From NCBI GenBank assembly GCA_029975055.1, contig JARKPU010000061.1:1-58265 (forward strand): DNA of 58,265 nucleotides, in the 5' to 3' direction. The notes below the pieces were generated by a model. It made no database searches. It had not been told where the DNA came from and worked only from the letters and a program-made list of their open reading frames with translations. The first letter of the stretch is position 1; each line of letters starts with the position of its first letter. The DNA comes from Anaerolinea sp. (GTDB lineage Bacteria > Chloroflexota > Anaerolineae > Anaerolineales > Anaerolineaceae). Positions 50,728-58,265 of the stretch are shown here, piece after piece. Made by a program: the position numbers and the translations under genes.

Positions 50728-50733
50728 TATAAT
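50728..50733 (+). promoter_or_regulatory. -10 box upstream of the sigma-like gene pair
   Basis: A perfect TATAAT lies 41 bp before the ATG of the first sigma-like gene. No good -35 element is seen. Confidence 0.4.
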
Positions 50734-50774
50734 ATATATCGGCTGGCTTGAGCCGGCAAGCAGGCGCTGTCATC

Positions 50775-51704
50775 ATGAGCGATACGATCGCTGGTGCGCA
50801 AGATACCTTTCTTTCGCTCTACCGGAAGATGGCGCTTCCGGTTTTTCGCTATCACCTGGTGCGCTGCGGCGACTGGCAAGAGGCCCAGGCGTTGACGCGC
50901 GAAACCTTCCTCACCGCCCAGGCCTGTTACCACCCCAATGAAATTCCACAAGAGCGCGAAGCCGTGTGGCTGTTCTCGGCTGCGGTGTGGGTGCAGCTGT
51001 ATAAGAAACGCGGCCTGGATATTGGCGACAGCATCCTGCCCACCCAGACCCAGGTGGCCCAGTACGTGCGCGTGGCCGAGGTGGCCCAGGCCTGGGGCAA
51101 CCTGCCCCTGCAGACGGCCGACGGGCTGGCCCTCTTCATCTTCGGCGGGCTGGAACTACCCGAAGCCGCCGAAGTGATCCATTGTGACCTGCCCACCATC
51201 CAGGAAAAGCTCTACCGCCACCTGCAAGACCAGGTTGACCTGCGCCTGCTGGCAGGGGAGATCCAACCGGTGGGCTACTTCATCAACCGGCTGGAAAGCG
51301 AACTGCGCGAACGAGCCTATCCGCGCAGGCGCGCAGTCGGGCAGCGGGTGTGGCGCTTCACTTACCGCCATCACCGCAGCCTTGTGAGGGCCGGGCGCAT
51401 TCTACCGCTGTTGATCTTCCTGGCGCTTCTCTTCTGGGCAATCTGGTATTTCTCCTCGCCGGTGCAGCCGTTTTCGGATCTCCCTCCCGCCGCGCAGGGT
51501 TCGGCGGTCTGGATGGTTGCGAACGGCGTCATTCCGCTGGAATACTGCTTGCCGGGCAATGAAGGCCGGCTCACGAACCAGGTGGAAATTCCGAAGTCTG
51601 TAATCCACGGATCTTTCCCATCGCAGAACACCGCCCTGGCTGTCGAACCGGAAAAGCCCCTTCGCTTGACAGGTTATATTACAGGTTTTCAATCTTCAGC
51701 ATGA
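50775..51704 (+). CDS. Membrane-anchored ECF-sigma-like protein (first of a tandem pair)
   Basis: The 309-residue protein has an N-terminal region resembling sigma-70 region 2 (DTFLSLYRKMALPVFRYHLV, DWQEAQALTRETFLTAQ). A second region resembles region 4 (LPLQTADGLALFIFGGLELP, then EAAEVIHCDLPTIQEKLYRH). A basic stretch, one membrane helix at about 207-226 and a short outside tail of about 80 residues follow. The order suggests a sigma factor physically held at the membrane, perhaps released by proteolysis. The region-2 promoter-melting motif is weak, so it may be an inactive relative. No anti-sigma gene is present. The stop overlaps the next gene as ATGA. Confidence 0.75.
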   Translation: MSDTIAGAQDTFLSLYRKMALPVFRYHLVRCGDWQEAQALTRETFLTAQACYHPNEIPQEREAVWLFSAAVWVQLYKKRGLDIGDSILPTQTQVAQYVRVAEVAQAWGNLPLQTADGLALFIFGGLELPEAAEVIHCDLPTIQEKLYRHLQDQVDLRLLAGEIQPVGYFINRLESELRERAYPRRRAVGQRVWRFTYRHHRSLVRAGRILPLLIFLALLFWAIWYFSSPVQPFSDLPPAAQGSAVWMVANGVIPLEYCLPGNEGRLTNQVEIPKSVIHGSFPSQNTALAVEPEKPLRLTGYITGFQSSA

Positions 51705-54577
51705 GCCAGACCGGGCCAGATCTACAGGAAGCTTTCCTCGCCCTTTACCGCGATCAGGTGCTGCACGTTTACCGCTATCACCTGCTGCGCTGCGGTGACT
51801 GGCAGGAGGCCCAGTCCATGACCGCCGAGACGTTCCGCCGTGCGCAGCGTTGGTTTTCCAGGCGGCAGGCGCAGGATATCGAGGCGCACATCTGGTTGTT
51901 TCAGATCGCGGTCGGTTTATACACCCGCTTCAGGCGGCCTCCGAGCGCCGTCGGGCCGGGCGAGGACGACCTGACCCCCAGCCAGGAGCAGCTCGCGCAG
52001 TTTGCGCAGGTTGCCGAATTGCACGAGCAGTGGAGAGGCCTCTCGGCCAAACGCCAGGACGCGAACGCGCTCTTTCTGTTCGCCGGGCTGGCGCCCGCCG
52101 ATGTGGCCAGGGTGATCGGCTGGCAGCTTGAGGATGTGCTGGAGCGCATCCAGAATGCGGCCGCTGAACAGTATGGGCTGCGGACGCTGGTGGAGGATCT
52201 GAAGCCGGTCGGTTACTTCACCGGTTGGCTGGAAGCCGAGCTGCGCGAGCGGGCGCTCAAATTGAGGCGGGGTTGGCTGCCTCAGGGCGGCCCCGGCCTG
52301 TGGAGATTGCGTTACCGCGCCGGGCCGTTCCTCTCCCTTATGGGCCAGGTCCTGCCGATCCTCTTGCTGGTGGGGGCAATCATCTGGGGGATGAATTTGC
52401 TCGCCGAGCAGACTGCGCCCGCCTTATCCTTGCCGCAACCCACCGGCACGCAGCAACCGTTCCGCCGCGAGGGCAATGCGCCGGTCGTCAGCGACCTCCA
52501 ATTCCCCGAAAGCAACGACTCTGCCCTGCTCGTCTCGGCAGATGGGGCGGTATACCGTTACGACCTGACGTTTAAAAACTTCACGCGCCTGACGCCCGAT
52601 CATTTCCTCATGCCCGGCACCTACAACCCGGCTTTCCCGCCGCAGGTCTCGCCGGATGGTTACTGGCTGGCGCTGGTGGATATCCGTGACGGGTTTACCT
52701 GGCTGTTCTCCACCGATGGCGCGTCGCGTAATGCCATCAGCCCCAGGTCACTCCGCCTGGCCTGGGCGCCAGACAGCAAAAAGGCCGCCTATGTGCTGGA
52801 AGATGACCCGGGTGTGTTGAATGTGATTCAAATTCCAACCGGAAGCAGCTTCCCGCTGGCGCGCCTCCCGGGAGAGATTCAATCGGTCGCCTGGTCGCCG
52901 GATGGACGCAACATTGGCGTGGTGTACACGCGCCCATCCGGCAAAGAAGGCACGGTGTTGCTTGTCCTCGGCCTGCTCGACAGCCAGGGCAGCCACCGGC
53001 TGGTGCTGGCCTCTTTCGAAGAAACCGTCGATTCGACCGGCAAACCACAGCTTCTTCAAAACGGGCTTCGGTGGACCGATGACAGAAGCGAGTTGTGGTT
53101 CCTGCAACGGATGGTGGCGGTGAACGTGGATGCGGGGTTGATTTCGGAATTATCCACCACGCAATCCGACGCTCCGGTTGGCAAATTCGCCGGCGTGCCG
53201 CTGCGCCCGCTCACGGCTCAGCCTTTCGTGGATCGGTTTGGATTACAGCAAGGCGTTCTCTTTGGCCAGCCTGCCGGCCGGCCGGATTACACCGGCAACC
53301 CGGTAGCTGTTTCGCCCGATCGGTCGTTCGTGGCGATGGCCTTTCGCAACCCCAATGGAGCGGTAGGGACTCTGGCGGTTCAGCGGGGAGCCTCGCTCGA
53401 CGAGCGCCTGTGGATCCAAAACCTGGGCGAGATCGGCAAAGTGAGCTGGACGCTGGAAGGAAACAACCTGCTCGTTGCTCAGTATTTCGACAGCCCCGGG
53501 CGGATCTTGCGAGTCGTCGCGCGTTCTGGAGAGTACCGCCCGGTGGCCGAAGGTTACTGGATGCTTGGGACGCTCTCGGACTTGATGGCGCAAAGCCGCA
53601 GCCGCGCGCCGCAAACCTATAAAATCCCGCTCTCCGGGCCGGATCTGAGCGGGCCGACCGTCTCTGTCGGCCAGGGGCTGGGTTTCCAGCTGGATGTGCC
53701 CGCACATTGGCGAGTCTGGCAGCTGGCGAATTCCGACCCAAACGGCTGGCTGACGATCACCAACTTCGACTTTTCCGATCCGCTCGGCTACACCAGTTTG
53801 AGCGCGGATGATATCGTCATCTATGCTGCCTGGGCGCCCTGGGCAGGCGCAGACCTGGAGCGGTATATCGAGCAGATCCGGCAGAGCGGCGGAGAGAGCC
53901 GGGTGATCGAGCCGTTCGACCTGAACGGGCATCCAGGATACCGGGTGACTTCAACCCGCCCCGATCAGTCGCCGGCCCAATCGGTTTACATCAAAAGCGA
54001 GCGCGGGGTATTTTACCTGGGGTATTATCCGGCTGCCACCACCCGCGCGCCGGTCTTTGAGCGCATCCTCTCTTCGCTGAGGTTCGAGGACGAACGAAAC
54101 AGCGCACCGACTCAACCTTCAGGAGACCTTTCATCCGTGGCCTGGGAGCGCTATCACAGCCTGGCGCTGGGCGTGATGGTGGATATTCCCGCCAGCTACA
54201 AGCGCGCCAAAGGCTGCGGGGTGCAGGAGGCGGGCGGCGCCTTGCAAGTGGGTTCGCGGATTATTTTGTCAAAGGCTTCGTTGGGCGGGCAGAGTTTGCG
54301 CGCCTACGTGGACGAAGCCATGCAAACCATGCAGCCCGACTGGCAGATCAGCCGCACCGTTGAATCGACCCTCCCGGCCGGGAAGGCCATTTTCCTGGAA
54401 GGCAGCTATTCATCCACGGGGTTGTTTGTCCTCACGTATATTCAAGATGGGGGAGACGTGCTGGTGCTGAGCTATTCGCCGAAAGGCTCTTGCGATCTGG
54501 CCGTATCTGGCATCAGCGAGCTGCAAGTGTATTGGCACATGGCCGAAAGCCTGGAGTTCATTCGGCAGATTCCGTAA
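51701..54577 (+). CDS. Membrane-anchored ECF-sigma-like protein with large propeller/PsbP-like outside part
   Basis: This 958-residue paralogue shares with its neighbour the RYHLLRCGDWQEAQ block, the same sigma region 2/4-like layout (1-160), PVGYFTGWLEAELRERA before the helix, and one membrane helix at about 212-232. Outside there is a PD40-like propeller (VSPDGYWLALVD, WAPDSKKAAYVLE, WSPDGRNIGVVY, VSPDRSFVAMAF). Two related PsbP/LpqN-like domains follow (GLGFQLDVPAHWRVWQ; LALGVMVDIPASYKRAKGC). It may sense outside conditions with the propeller and transmit to the sigma-like part. Translation is coupled to the first protein, which suggests they work as a pair. Confidence 0.8.
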   Translation: MSQTGPDLQEAFLALYRDQVLHVYRYHLLRCGDWQEAQSMTAETFRRAQRWFSRRQAQDIEAHIWLFQIAVGLYTRFRRPPSAVGPGEDDLTPSQEQLAQFAQVAELHEQWRGLSAKRQDANALFLFAGLAPADVARVIGWQLEDVLERIQNAAAEQYGLRTLVEDLKPVGYFTGWLEAELRERALKLRRGWLPQGGPGLWRLRYRAGPFLSLMGQVLPILLLVGAIIWGMNLLAEQTAPALSLPQPTGTQQPFRREGNAPVVSDLQFPESNDSALLVSADGAVYRYDLTFKNFTRLTPDHFLMPGTYNPAFPPQVSPDGYWLALVDIRDGFTWLFSTDGASRNAISPRSLRLAWAPDSKKAAYVLEDDPGVLNVIQIPTGSSFPLARLPGEIQSVAWSPDGRNIGVVYTRPSGKEGTVLLVLGLLDSQGSHRLVLASFEETVDSTGKPQLLQNGLRWTDDRSELWFLQRMVAVNVDAGLISELSTTQSDAPVGKFAGVPLRPLTAQPFVDRFGLQQGVLFGQPAGRPDYTGNPVAVSPDRSFVAMAFRNPNGAVGTLAVQRGASLDERLWIQNLGEIGKVSWTLEGNNLLVAQYFDSPGRILRVVARSGEYRPVAEGYWMLGTLSDLMAQSRSRAPQTYKIPLSGPDLSGPTVSVGQGLGFQLDVPAHWRVWQLANSDPNGWLTITNFDFSDPLGYTSLSADDIVIYAAWAPWAGADLERYIEQIRQSGGESRVIEPFDLNGHPGYRVTSTRPDQSPAQSVYIKSERGVFYLGYYPAATTRAPVFERILSSLRFEDERNSAPTQPSGDLSSVAWERYHSLALGVMVDIPASYKRAKGCGVQEAGGALQVGSRIILSKASLGGQSLRAYVDEAMQTMQPDWQISRTVESTLPAGKAIFLEGSYSSTGLFVLTYIQDGGDVLVLSYSPKGSCDLAVSGISELQVYWHMAESLEFIRQIP

Positions 54578-54751
54578 CAATTCGATTTCACGACCGAATC
54601 GCAACGGATTTACAACGGATTGCATTACCGCATTTCCATATAATTAACAGGAGCCAGTCTGGCAGCGCCTGACGAGGAGGGGGACCTGCGAGTAACTGGC
54701 CTCGGAAGCTGCGTTCCATGGCTGCCTGAATTCTATCAAGGGGGTCCCCCA

Positions 54752-55696
54752 ATGGCAGCAGATCCAAAGTTCGAACCGCAATCCACCATCCCGCAGGATT
54801 GGGTATTTTCTACTTCGTGCCCGGTTTGTGGCTGCGCTTCTCTTTCGATCAAGCGCCTGGTCAGCGGCCCGGATGAATTGGTGTGCGAATCCTGCGGGAC
54901 GTGTTTCGAGGTTGCTCAGGATGGCAGGCATGTTCACCTGGTGTCTTTCCCTCCAGGGCTGCCGGGTGAAACCGTCAAGGGATGGTCTTTGCCTGATCAG
55001 ATGCGCGCCGAGATGCGAAAATCCATCCGCCGTGTGGAGGATGGGCGTGTGGTTCGATCCGTCGGGCTGCCGAAACCGGTGGCAACCGAAGACCTGGTGC
55101 TGCGCGCGCGCAAGCTCTATTCGCTTGGTAATTCGCGCGAGCGGGTGCGCGGGATTTTAGAGGGCATCCCCGGTGCAACGCCGACCCAGGTGGAACAGGC
55201 TCTGGCGGAAATCGGCGCACACGAGCAGGGCCGGCGGGCAGCGTTGTTTTGGATTGCCATCGCGCTGATGCTCATCCTGGTGGTGTTGATCGGCCTGACG
55301 GTGGCCCTGGGCATGCGTCAGCAAGCCCTTTCTACCCCGCAGCCTCAGCAGACGGGCCTGCCTTCATCCATCCTGTCCCTGGTCGGTTCGAATAGCGGTC
55401 TGCTCAACCTGCCGCAGGTGAAGGTGACCCGGCACGAGGCTAACGGCAAAAAGAGCGCCTGCCCTTCTCAGCCTTCGAACGCCGCGCACCTCTTCGGCGG
55501 TGAGGAGGGCAAGTGGAGCATCACCGCCTTTGGCTGGACTTTCTTTTCCAGCAAGGCCGAAACGCTTTACCTGCCTGAAGGCATGAGCGGCGAATACCCG
55601 GTGTTCAAAGAGAACCCGGTATGGGAGCGCGTGGCCGGCCCGGCGACCCTGGAGAATGTGATCTATTTGAATATATCCTGCGGCGGGCCAAAGTAA
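54752..55696 (+). CDS. Zinc-ribbon single-pass membrane protein
   Basis: The 314-residue protein begins with a likely zinc ribbon: CPVCGC at 23-28 and CESCGTC at 45-51. A cytoplasmic linker with a possible helical repeat domain (DLVLRARKLYSLGNSRERVR) follows, then one membrane helix (about 168-192) and an outside domain of 120 residues with two cysteines. No family is recognised. The start is preceded by AAGGGGG. It lies 174 bp after the sigma-like pair on the same strand, and the inside-ribbon/outside-sensor layout parallels that of the pair, so a linked role is possible. Confidence 0.75.
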   Translation: MAADPKFEPQSTIPQDWVFSTSCPVCGCASLSIKRLVSGPDELVCESCGTCFEVAQDGRHVHLVSFPPGLPGETVKGWSLPDQMRAEMRKSIRRVEDGRVVRSVGLPKPVATEDLVLRARKLYSLGNSRERVRGILEGIPGATPTQVEQALAEIGAHEQGRRAALFWIAIALMLILVVLIGLTVALGMRQQALSTPQPQQTGLPSSILSLVGSNSGLLNLPQVKVTRHEANGKKSACPSQPSNAAHLFGGEEGKWSITAFGWTFFSSKAETLYLPEGMSGEYPVFKENPVWERVAGPATLENVIYLNISCGGPK

Positions 55697-55805
55697 GCAG
55701 GCTCGAAGCGCTCGTCTGATTGCACGGCGCGGTGGTTTTTGGCGGCCGTACTCCGGCCAAACAAACCGCGCCGGTTTTGTTGCTTGCAAATTGGTCAATT
55801 CCCCG

Positions 55806-55811
55806 TATAAT
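55806..55811 (+). promoter_or_regulatory. -10 box ahead of a 19-codon mini-frame and the second DUF1801 gene
   Basis: A perfect TATAAT lies 7 nt before the ATG of a 19-codon frame (55819-55878, cysteine-rich). TTGCAA at 55784-55789 gives a 16-bp spacing. The DUF1801 gene starts about 100 nt further on. Confidence 0.5.
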
Positions 55812-55818
55812 AGTCGTA

Positions 55819-55878
55819 ATGAACGGTTGTTCTACTATTGTTTGCGCATGCCTGCGTATAGCCTTCTGGCGCGGGTGA
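55819..55878 (+). CDS. Possible 19-residue leader peptide
   Basis: A small frame beginning MNGCSTIVCACLRI has three Cys in 19 codons and starts where transcription from the TATAAT at 55806 should begin. It could be a leaderless regulatory peptide for the DUF1801 gene 42 bp downstream. It is too short to be tested by homology and may be chance. Confidence 0.2.
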   Translation: MNGCSTIVCACLRIAFWRG

Positions 55879-55920
55879 ACCGGTGACCGGGACGGCAGTA
55901 CCTTGAAAGGAATGGAAGCG

Positions 55921-56325
55921 ATGGCCGAGTTAAAAACCAAAGTGAACGACCAGAGCGTGCAAGCGTTTATCGCTGCGCAGACCGATGAAGCCCGCCGCCA
56001 GGACTGCCAGGTGCTCCTGGCGATGATGCAAAAGGTGACCGGGGCCGCGCCGCGCATGTGGGGAGATGCCATCGTGGGGTTCGGAGATTATCATTATCGC
56101 TACGCGAGCGGCCGCGAGGGTGATTGGTTCAAGGTGGGGTTCGCCCCACGCAAACAGAACCTGACGCTGTACCTTTCCTACAATCTGGAGGACATGGCAG
56201 GCTTGCTGGCGAAGCTTGGCAAGCACAAAACCGGCGTGGGCTGCGTGTATATCAAGCGGCTTGCCGATGTGGACCTGGGCGTACTGGAAGAGATGATCGA
56301 GCGCGCGGCGCAAAAGATGAGCTGA
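55921..56325 (+). CDS. DUF1801 protein
   Basis: The 134-residue protein is a DUF1801 member of a different subgroup from the protein at 14179: AELKTKVNDQSVQAFIAAQ, DCQVLLAMMQKVTGAAPRMW, IVGFGDYHYRYASGREGDWF, then KQNLTLYLSYN and GVGCVYIKRLADVDLGVLEE. Function is unknown. I prefer the ATG at 55921, which has AAGGA at proper distance, to the ATG at 55912. It is the last chromosomal gene before the repeats and the integrated element. Confidence 0.88.
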   Translation: MAELKTKVNDQSVQAFIAAQTDEARRQDCQVLLAMMQKVTGAAPRMWGDAIVGFGDYHYRYASGREGDWFKVGFAPRKQNLTLYLSYNLEDMAGLLAKLGKHKTGVGCVYIKRLADVDLGVLEEMIERAAQKMS

Positions 56326-56335
56326 CGGGTAAGAC

Positions 56336-56435
56336 CACTCCGCGAGTGTTGAACCCATGACCTGGCGATGCAGAGCCTTGCCTTGCCTACCGCGTAGATG
56401 CGATTTTCATGAAAAGGAAGAGGCGACGATGGGAT
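56336..56435. repeat. First copy of a perfect 100-bp direct repeat
   Basis: This copy is identical over 100 bp to 56439-56538, giving a 103-bp period. Read on the minus strand, the unit starts with ATCCCATCGTCGCC (the 3' end of tRNA-Cys) and carries a degraded tRNA-Cys-like stretch with TCTGCAT. It ends with TCATGGGTTCAA plus the small hairpin CACTCGCGGAGTG. Confidence 0.9.
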
Positions 56436-56438
56436 AAG

Positions 56439-56538
56439 CACTCCGCGAGTGTTGAACCCATGACCTGGCGATGCAGAGCCTTGCCTTGCCTACCGCGTAG
56501 ATGCGATTTTCATGAAAAGGAAGAGGCGACGATGGGAT
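56439..56538. repeat. Second copy of the 100-bp direct repeat, merging into the tRNA-Cys fragment
   Basis: It is identical to 56336-56435. Its right end lies within the tRNA-Cys 3' fragment. The perfect identity indicates recent duplication or active maintenance. Confidence 0.9.
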
Positions 56539-56564
56539 TTGAACCCATGATCAGGGTTTTGCAG
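56524..56564 (-). tRNA. 3' half of tRNA-Cys (GCA), attachment-site core
   Basis: On the minus strand one can read anticodon loop CTGCAAA (anticodon GCA), stem half ACCCT, variable GATC, T-arm ATGGG-TTCAAAT-CCCAT, acceptor half CGTCGCC and discriminator T, as expected for tRNA-Cys. The sequence 5' of the anticodon loop is integrase coding sequence and cannot pair, so the 5' half is absent. This is what is left at one end when an element integrates into a tRNA gene; the intact tRNA should be at the other end, outside the window. Confidence 0.85.
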
Positions 56565-57468
56565 TTACTATCTCTCGCATCGGGCTAACCCGACGATGAA
56601 TATCCCGGAGCTCTTTATCGTCCCAGCGAGCATAATATTTCGCCGTCACCACGATACTGACATGGTGTAAGAGCATGCTCACCTGGCTCAGATCAGCGCC
56701 CGCACGTAGCGCGTCCCTGGCAAATGCATGGCGGAAGCTGTGCGGGTTTATTCTCGCGCCCTTTATGCCCGCGGCAACGGCCAGGCGGCGGATCATCTGA
56801 TAAATCCCATGTCTGCTAATCCCCCGGTGTTTTTGACCGGTCCAAAGCCTGTAATCCCACGGATCCATGGCTTGGCGGATTTCAAGCCAGGCGCTCACCG
56901 CCTGGACTGTCGGCTCGCTCATGTAGATCCAAATTCGTTTGCCCCCTTTGGTTATAGAGCTCATCACTCCATGGACCAGATCAACATCAGACATGTCGAT
57001 GCTGGCCACCGCGCCAACCCTAGCGCCAGAGTCACGTAGCACGCATAAAATGGCTGTGTTGCGAACTCGCTCCCATTCCGCGCCAACGCAGGCTGCGGCT
57101 TTCATTAGGCGTAAGAATATAAACTGGTCGATCGCCTTGGGTTGGGCAGCTGGCTCCCGGATATTCTCCAGCCGGAGTTCCGGCCAGAAATTTCTCTCGG
57201 CCCCCCAGCGTAAAAAATGCGCCGTTGTTTGTAAAATCGAGCGGATCGACCACGGCGATAGCGGCTCATGGATCACCCTGCCTCCCCGCCGCTTTTCGGT
57301 TAGCTCAAGTAGATAAATTTTGAATTTATCTACCAAATCCTGATTTAAACGCTCCCCCTTAGCATACGTGATCAGGTATTTTAGCTTGGTCCGATATGCC
57401 CCGGCCGTTTCGTTATGACGCCCGGCGCAAACCTCACGGATAAACCGTTCTACCAGATCGGTTAGCAT
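56551..57468 (-). CDS. Tyrosine recombinase (integrase) of an integrated element
   Basis: The 305-residue phage-type integrase has an N-terminal SAM-like core-binding domain and a C-terminal catalytic domain. R150 (DSGARVGAV), K174 (TKGGKR), H243 and R246 (HSFRHAF), H268/269 and nucleophile Y278 or Y279 (TAKYYAR) complete the active site. The start is the ATG at 57468 with GGGAG 7 nt upstream; a GTG at 57489 is the alternative. Its stop codon lies inside the tRNA-Cys fragment, so the gene sits right at the attachment site. The gene is visibly less GC-rich than the chromosomal genes, supporting transfer. Confidence 0.93.
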   Translation of the reverse strand: MLTDLVERFIREVCAGRHNETAGAYRTKLKYLITYAKGERLNQDLVDKFKIYLLELTEKRRGGRVIHEPLSPWSIRSILQTTAHFLRWGAERNFWPELRLENIREPAAQPKAIDQFIFLRLMKAAACVGAEWERVRNTAILCVLRDSGARVGAVASIDMSDVDLVHGVMSSITKGGKRIWIYMSEPTVQAVSAWLEIRQAMDPWDYRLWTGQKHRGISRHGIYQMIRRLAVAAGIKGARINPHSFRHAFARDALRAGADLSQVSMLLHHVSIVVTAKYYARWDDKELRDIHRRVSPMREIVTAKP

Positions 57469-57582
57469 TGCAGTCTCCCATGTAAACACTGTGATTGTCC
57501 CATCGTCGCCGCGGGCGGTGTTGCAGAGAGTGTGCCATCAAAATGGTCACAAGAGCCGGTTGTAGCTATTTAAACTGTTGTT

Positions 57583-58265
57583 ATGCGGTCCACTGCGCGT
57601 TGGTTCTGTCTACTGGTTATCGTTACCATAGTCATCTCCCTATGCACAGCTCCTGCGTCGGCTCATGAGGTTGCAGATGAGGAGCGCCACACCGGCCTTC
57701 GGCACTGTTTTGATTTTGAGGATCTGTATCCAACAGATTATGTCGAGGGCCTCGAGATCCTCTGGGGTGGATACCCGGAAGGTCAACTTGTGCCAGGCGT
57801 GCAGGGTCAGGCGCTGCTGCTGCCGCCTGCGTTGTCGTTAGCCGACGAGCCACTAGAGACAAAGCCAGAGCGATTTCTCTATTCGTTCTGGTTCCAGAAT
57901 AGCGCGAATTTCGCGGATGTCTATACCCTCTACTTTGACATTCAGGGCGTTATGGGGCATCTGCAGAATGCCGAACTGCTCGTGGAAACGAATGCGCTAG
58001 GCGAGGTCGGGCGGATCCAGGTTGCCGACACTCAGGCGTACCACATGTTTACCGTTTCATCGGATCCAGCGGCGAGCCTTTTTATGTACTGCCTCGATGC
58101 CACTTGTACCACGCTGAACGCTGCATCAATCGAACCATACAACCAGTATTACTTGGGCAATTTTTCACTTGGATATACCGCGAACGTTGCCTTTGATACT
58201 CTTGTATATTTCAAAGATTTCGTTGATTTCGACACCTCGTCTACCGTGGCCTGGCTCTACAACTC
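57583..58265 (+). CDS. Secreted protein of unknown function, cut by the window edge
   Basis: I translated the frame from the ATG at 57583; it stays open for 227 codons to the window end. It has a clear signal peptide (RWFCLLVIVTIVISL, cleavage near PASA-HE) and no membrane helix after it. The mature part starts with CFDFEDLYPTDYVEG and GVQGQALLLPPALSL, a pattern seen at the start of some concanavalin-like beta-sandwich domains, but I cannot assign a family. Codon use is less GC-rich than in the chromosome, like the integrase. It is probably element cargo, divergent from the integrase. Confidence 0.75.
   Translation, partial: MRSTARWFCLLVIVTIVISLCTAPASAHEVADEERHTGLRHCFDFEDLYPTDYVEGLEILWGGYPEGQLVPGVQGQALLLPPALSLADEPLETKPERFLYSFWFQNSANFADVYTLYFDIQGVMGHLQNAELLVETNALGEVGRIQVADTQAYHMFTVSSDPAASLFMYCLDATCTTLNAASIEPYNQYYLGNFSLGYTANVAFDTLVYFKDFVDFDTSSTVAWLYN

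Noticed and set aside
54620..54644. Promoter for the zinc-ribbon gene
   Set aside because: TTGCAT and TATAAT are only 13 bp apart, too close for a normal promoter.
56339..56420. A complete tRNA gene inside each 103-bp unit
   Set aside because: A tRNA-Cys-like D-loop and a TCTGCAT stretch are visible, but the anticodon stem does not pair and position 37 is not a purine, so it is at most a degraded copy.
56336..56538. CRISPR array
   Set aside because: There are only two long near-contiguous copies with a 3-bp gap, no spacers, and no cas genes. They are tandem tRNA-linked repeats.

Overview
The window looks like chromosomal DNA from a high-GC bacterium, most probably of the phylum Chloroflexota (Anaerolineae-like). 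The assignment is inference from gene content: several exported proteins with Thr/Pro-rich linkers, lipoproteins with an NBR1-type Ig-like domain, PD40/TolB-like propellers on membrane stalks, a sortase (suggesting a single-membrane envelope), a DUF58/TgpA pair, and several promoters whose -10 box sits 6-7 nt before the ATG. No 16S gene is present to confirm it.

Region 1 (1-10.5 kb, minus strand) is the start of a lipopeptide assembly line. A 1815-residue protein (FAAL-ACP-C-A-PCP) is followed 24 bp later by a second NRPS (C-A-PCP-C...) that runs off the left edge. I read the second adenylation domain's ten-residue code as DAWFLGNVVK, a published leucine code. The first reads DAENIGAITK, loosely like lysine/ornithine codes. 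A near-consensus promoter lies about 330 nt upstream.

Region 2 (10.5-28.5 kb) is a mixed housekeeping and cell-surface stretch: an exported protein of unknown function, a YdcF-like protein, a ferredoxin-fused aldo/keto reductase, an APH-like phosphotransferase, a DUF1801 protein, uvrA, a LysM protein, a PD40 protein, queG, a GH13 alpha-glucosidase, an Ig-like lipoprotein, two M23 peptidase-like lipoproteins, a PD40 membrane protein and a HAD phosphatase.

Region 3 (28.7-42.5 kb) holds DUF58-tgpA; rbsK; a tightly coupled six-gene block larB-larE-larC-pxpB-pxpC-pxpA, which joins nickel-pincer cofactor synthesis to 5-oxoprolinase; a C39-like peptidase with a TPR-like tail; then sbcD and a CNNM/CorC transporter-like protein.

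Region 4 (42.5-56.3 kb) holds sbcC, two GT4 glycosyltransferases, a two-way terminator, a small membrane protein with a sortase, a small lipoprotein, a solute-binding lipoprotein, and two tandem paralogues in which an ECF-sigma-like cytoplasmic part is fused through one membrane helix to an outside domain. A zinc-ribbon membrane protein and a DUF1801 protein follow.

Region 5 (56.3-58.3 kb) is the edge of an integrated element. A tyrosine recombinase ends inside the 3' half of a tRNA-Cys gene, next to a perfect 100-bp repeat (103-bp period) that carries split pieces of the same tRNA T-arm. Beyond the integrase begins a secreted cargo gene cut by the window edge. The intact tRNA-Cys is predicted outside the window to the right.
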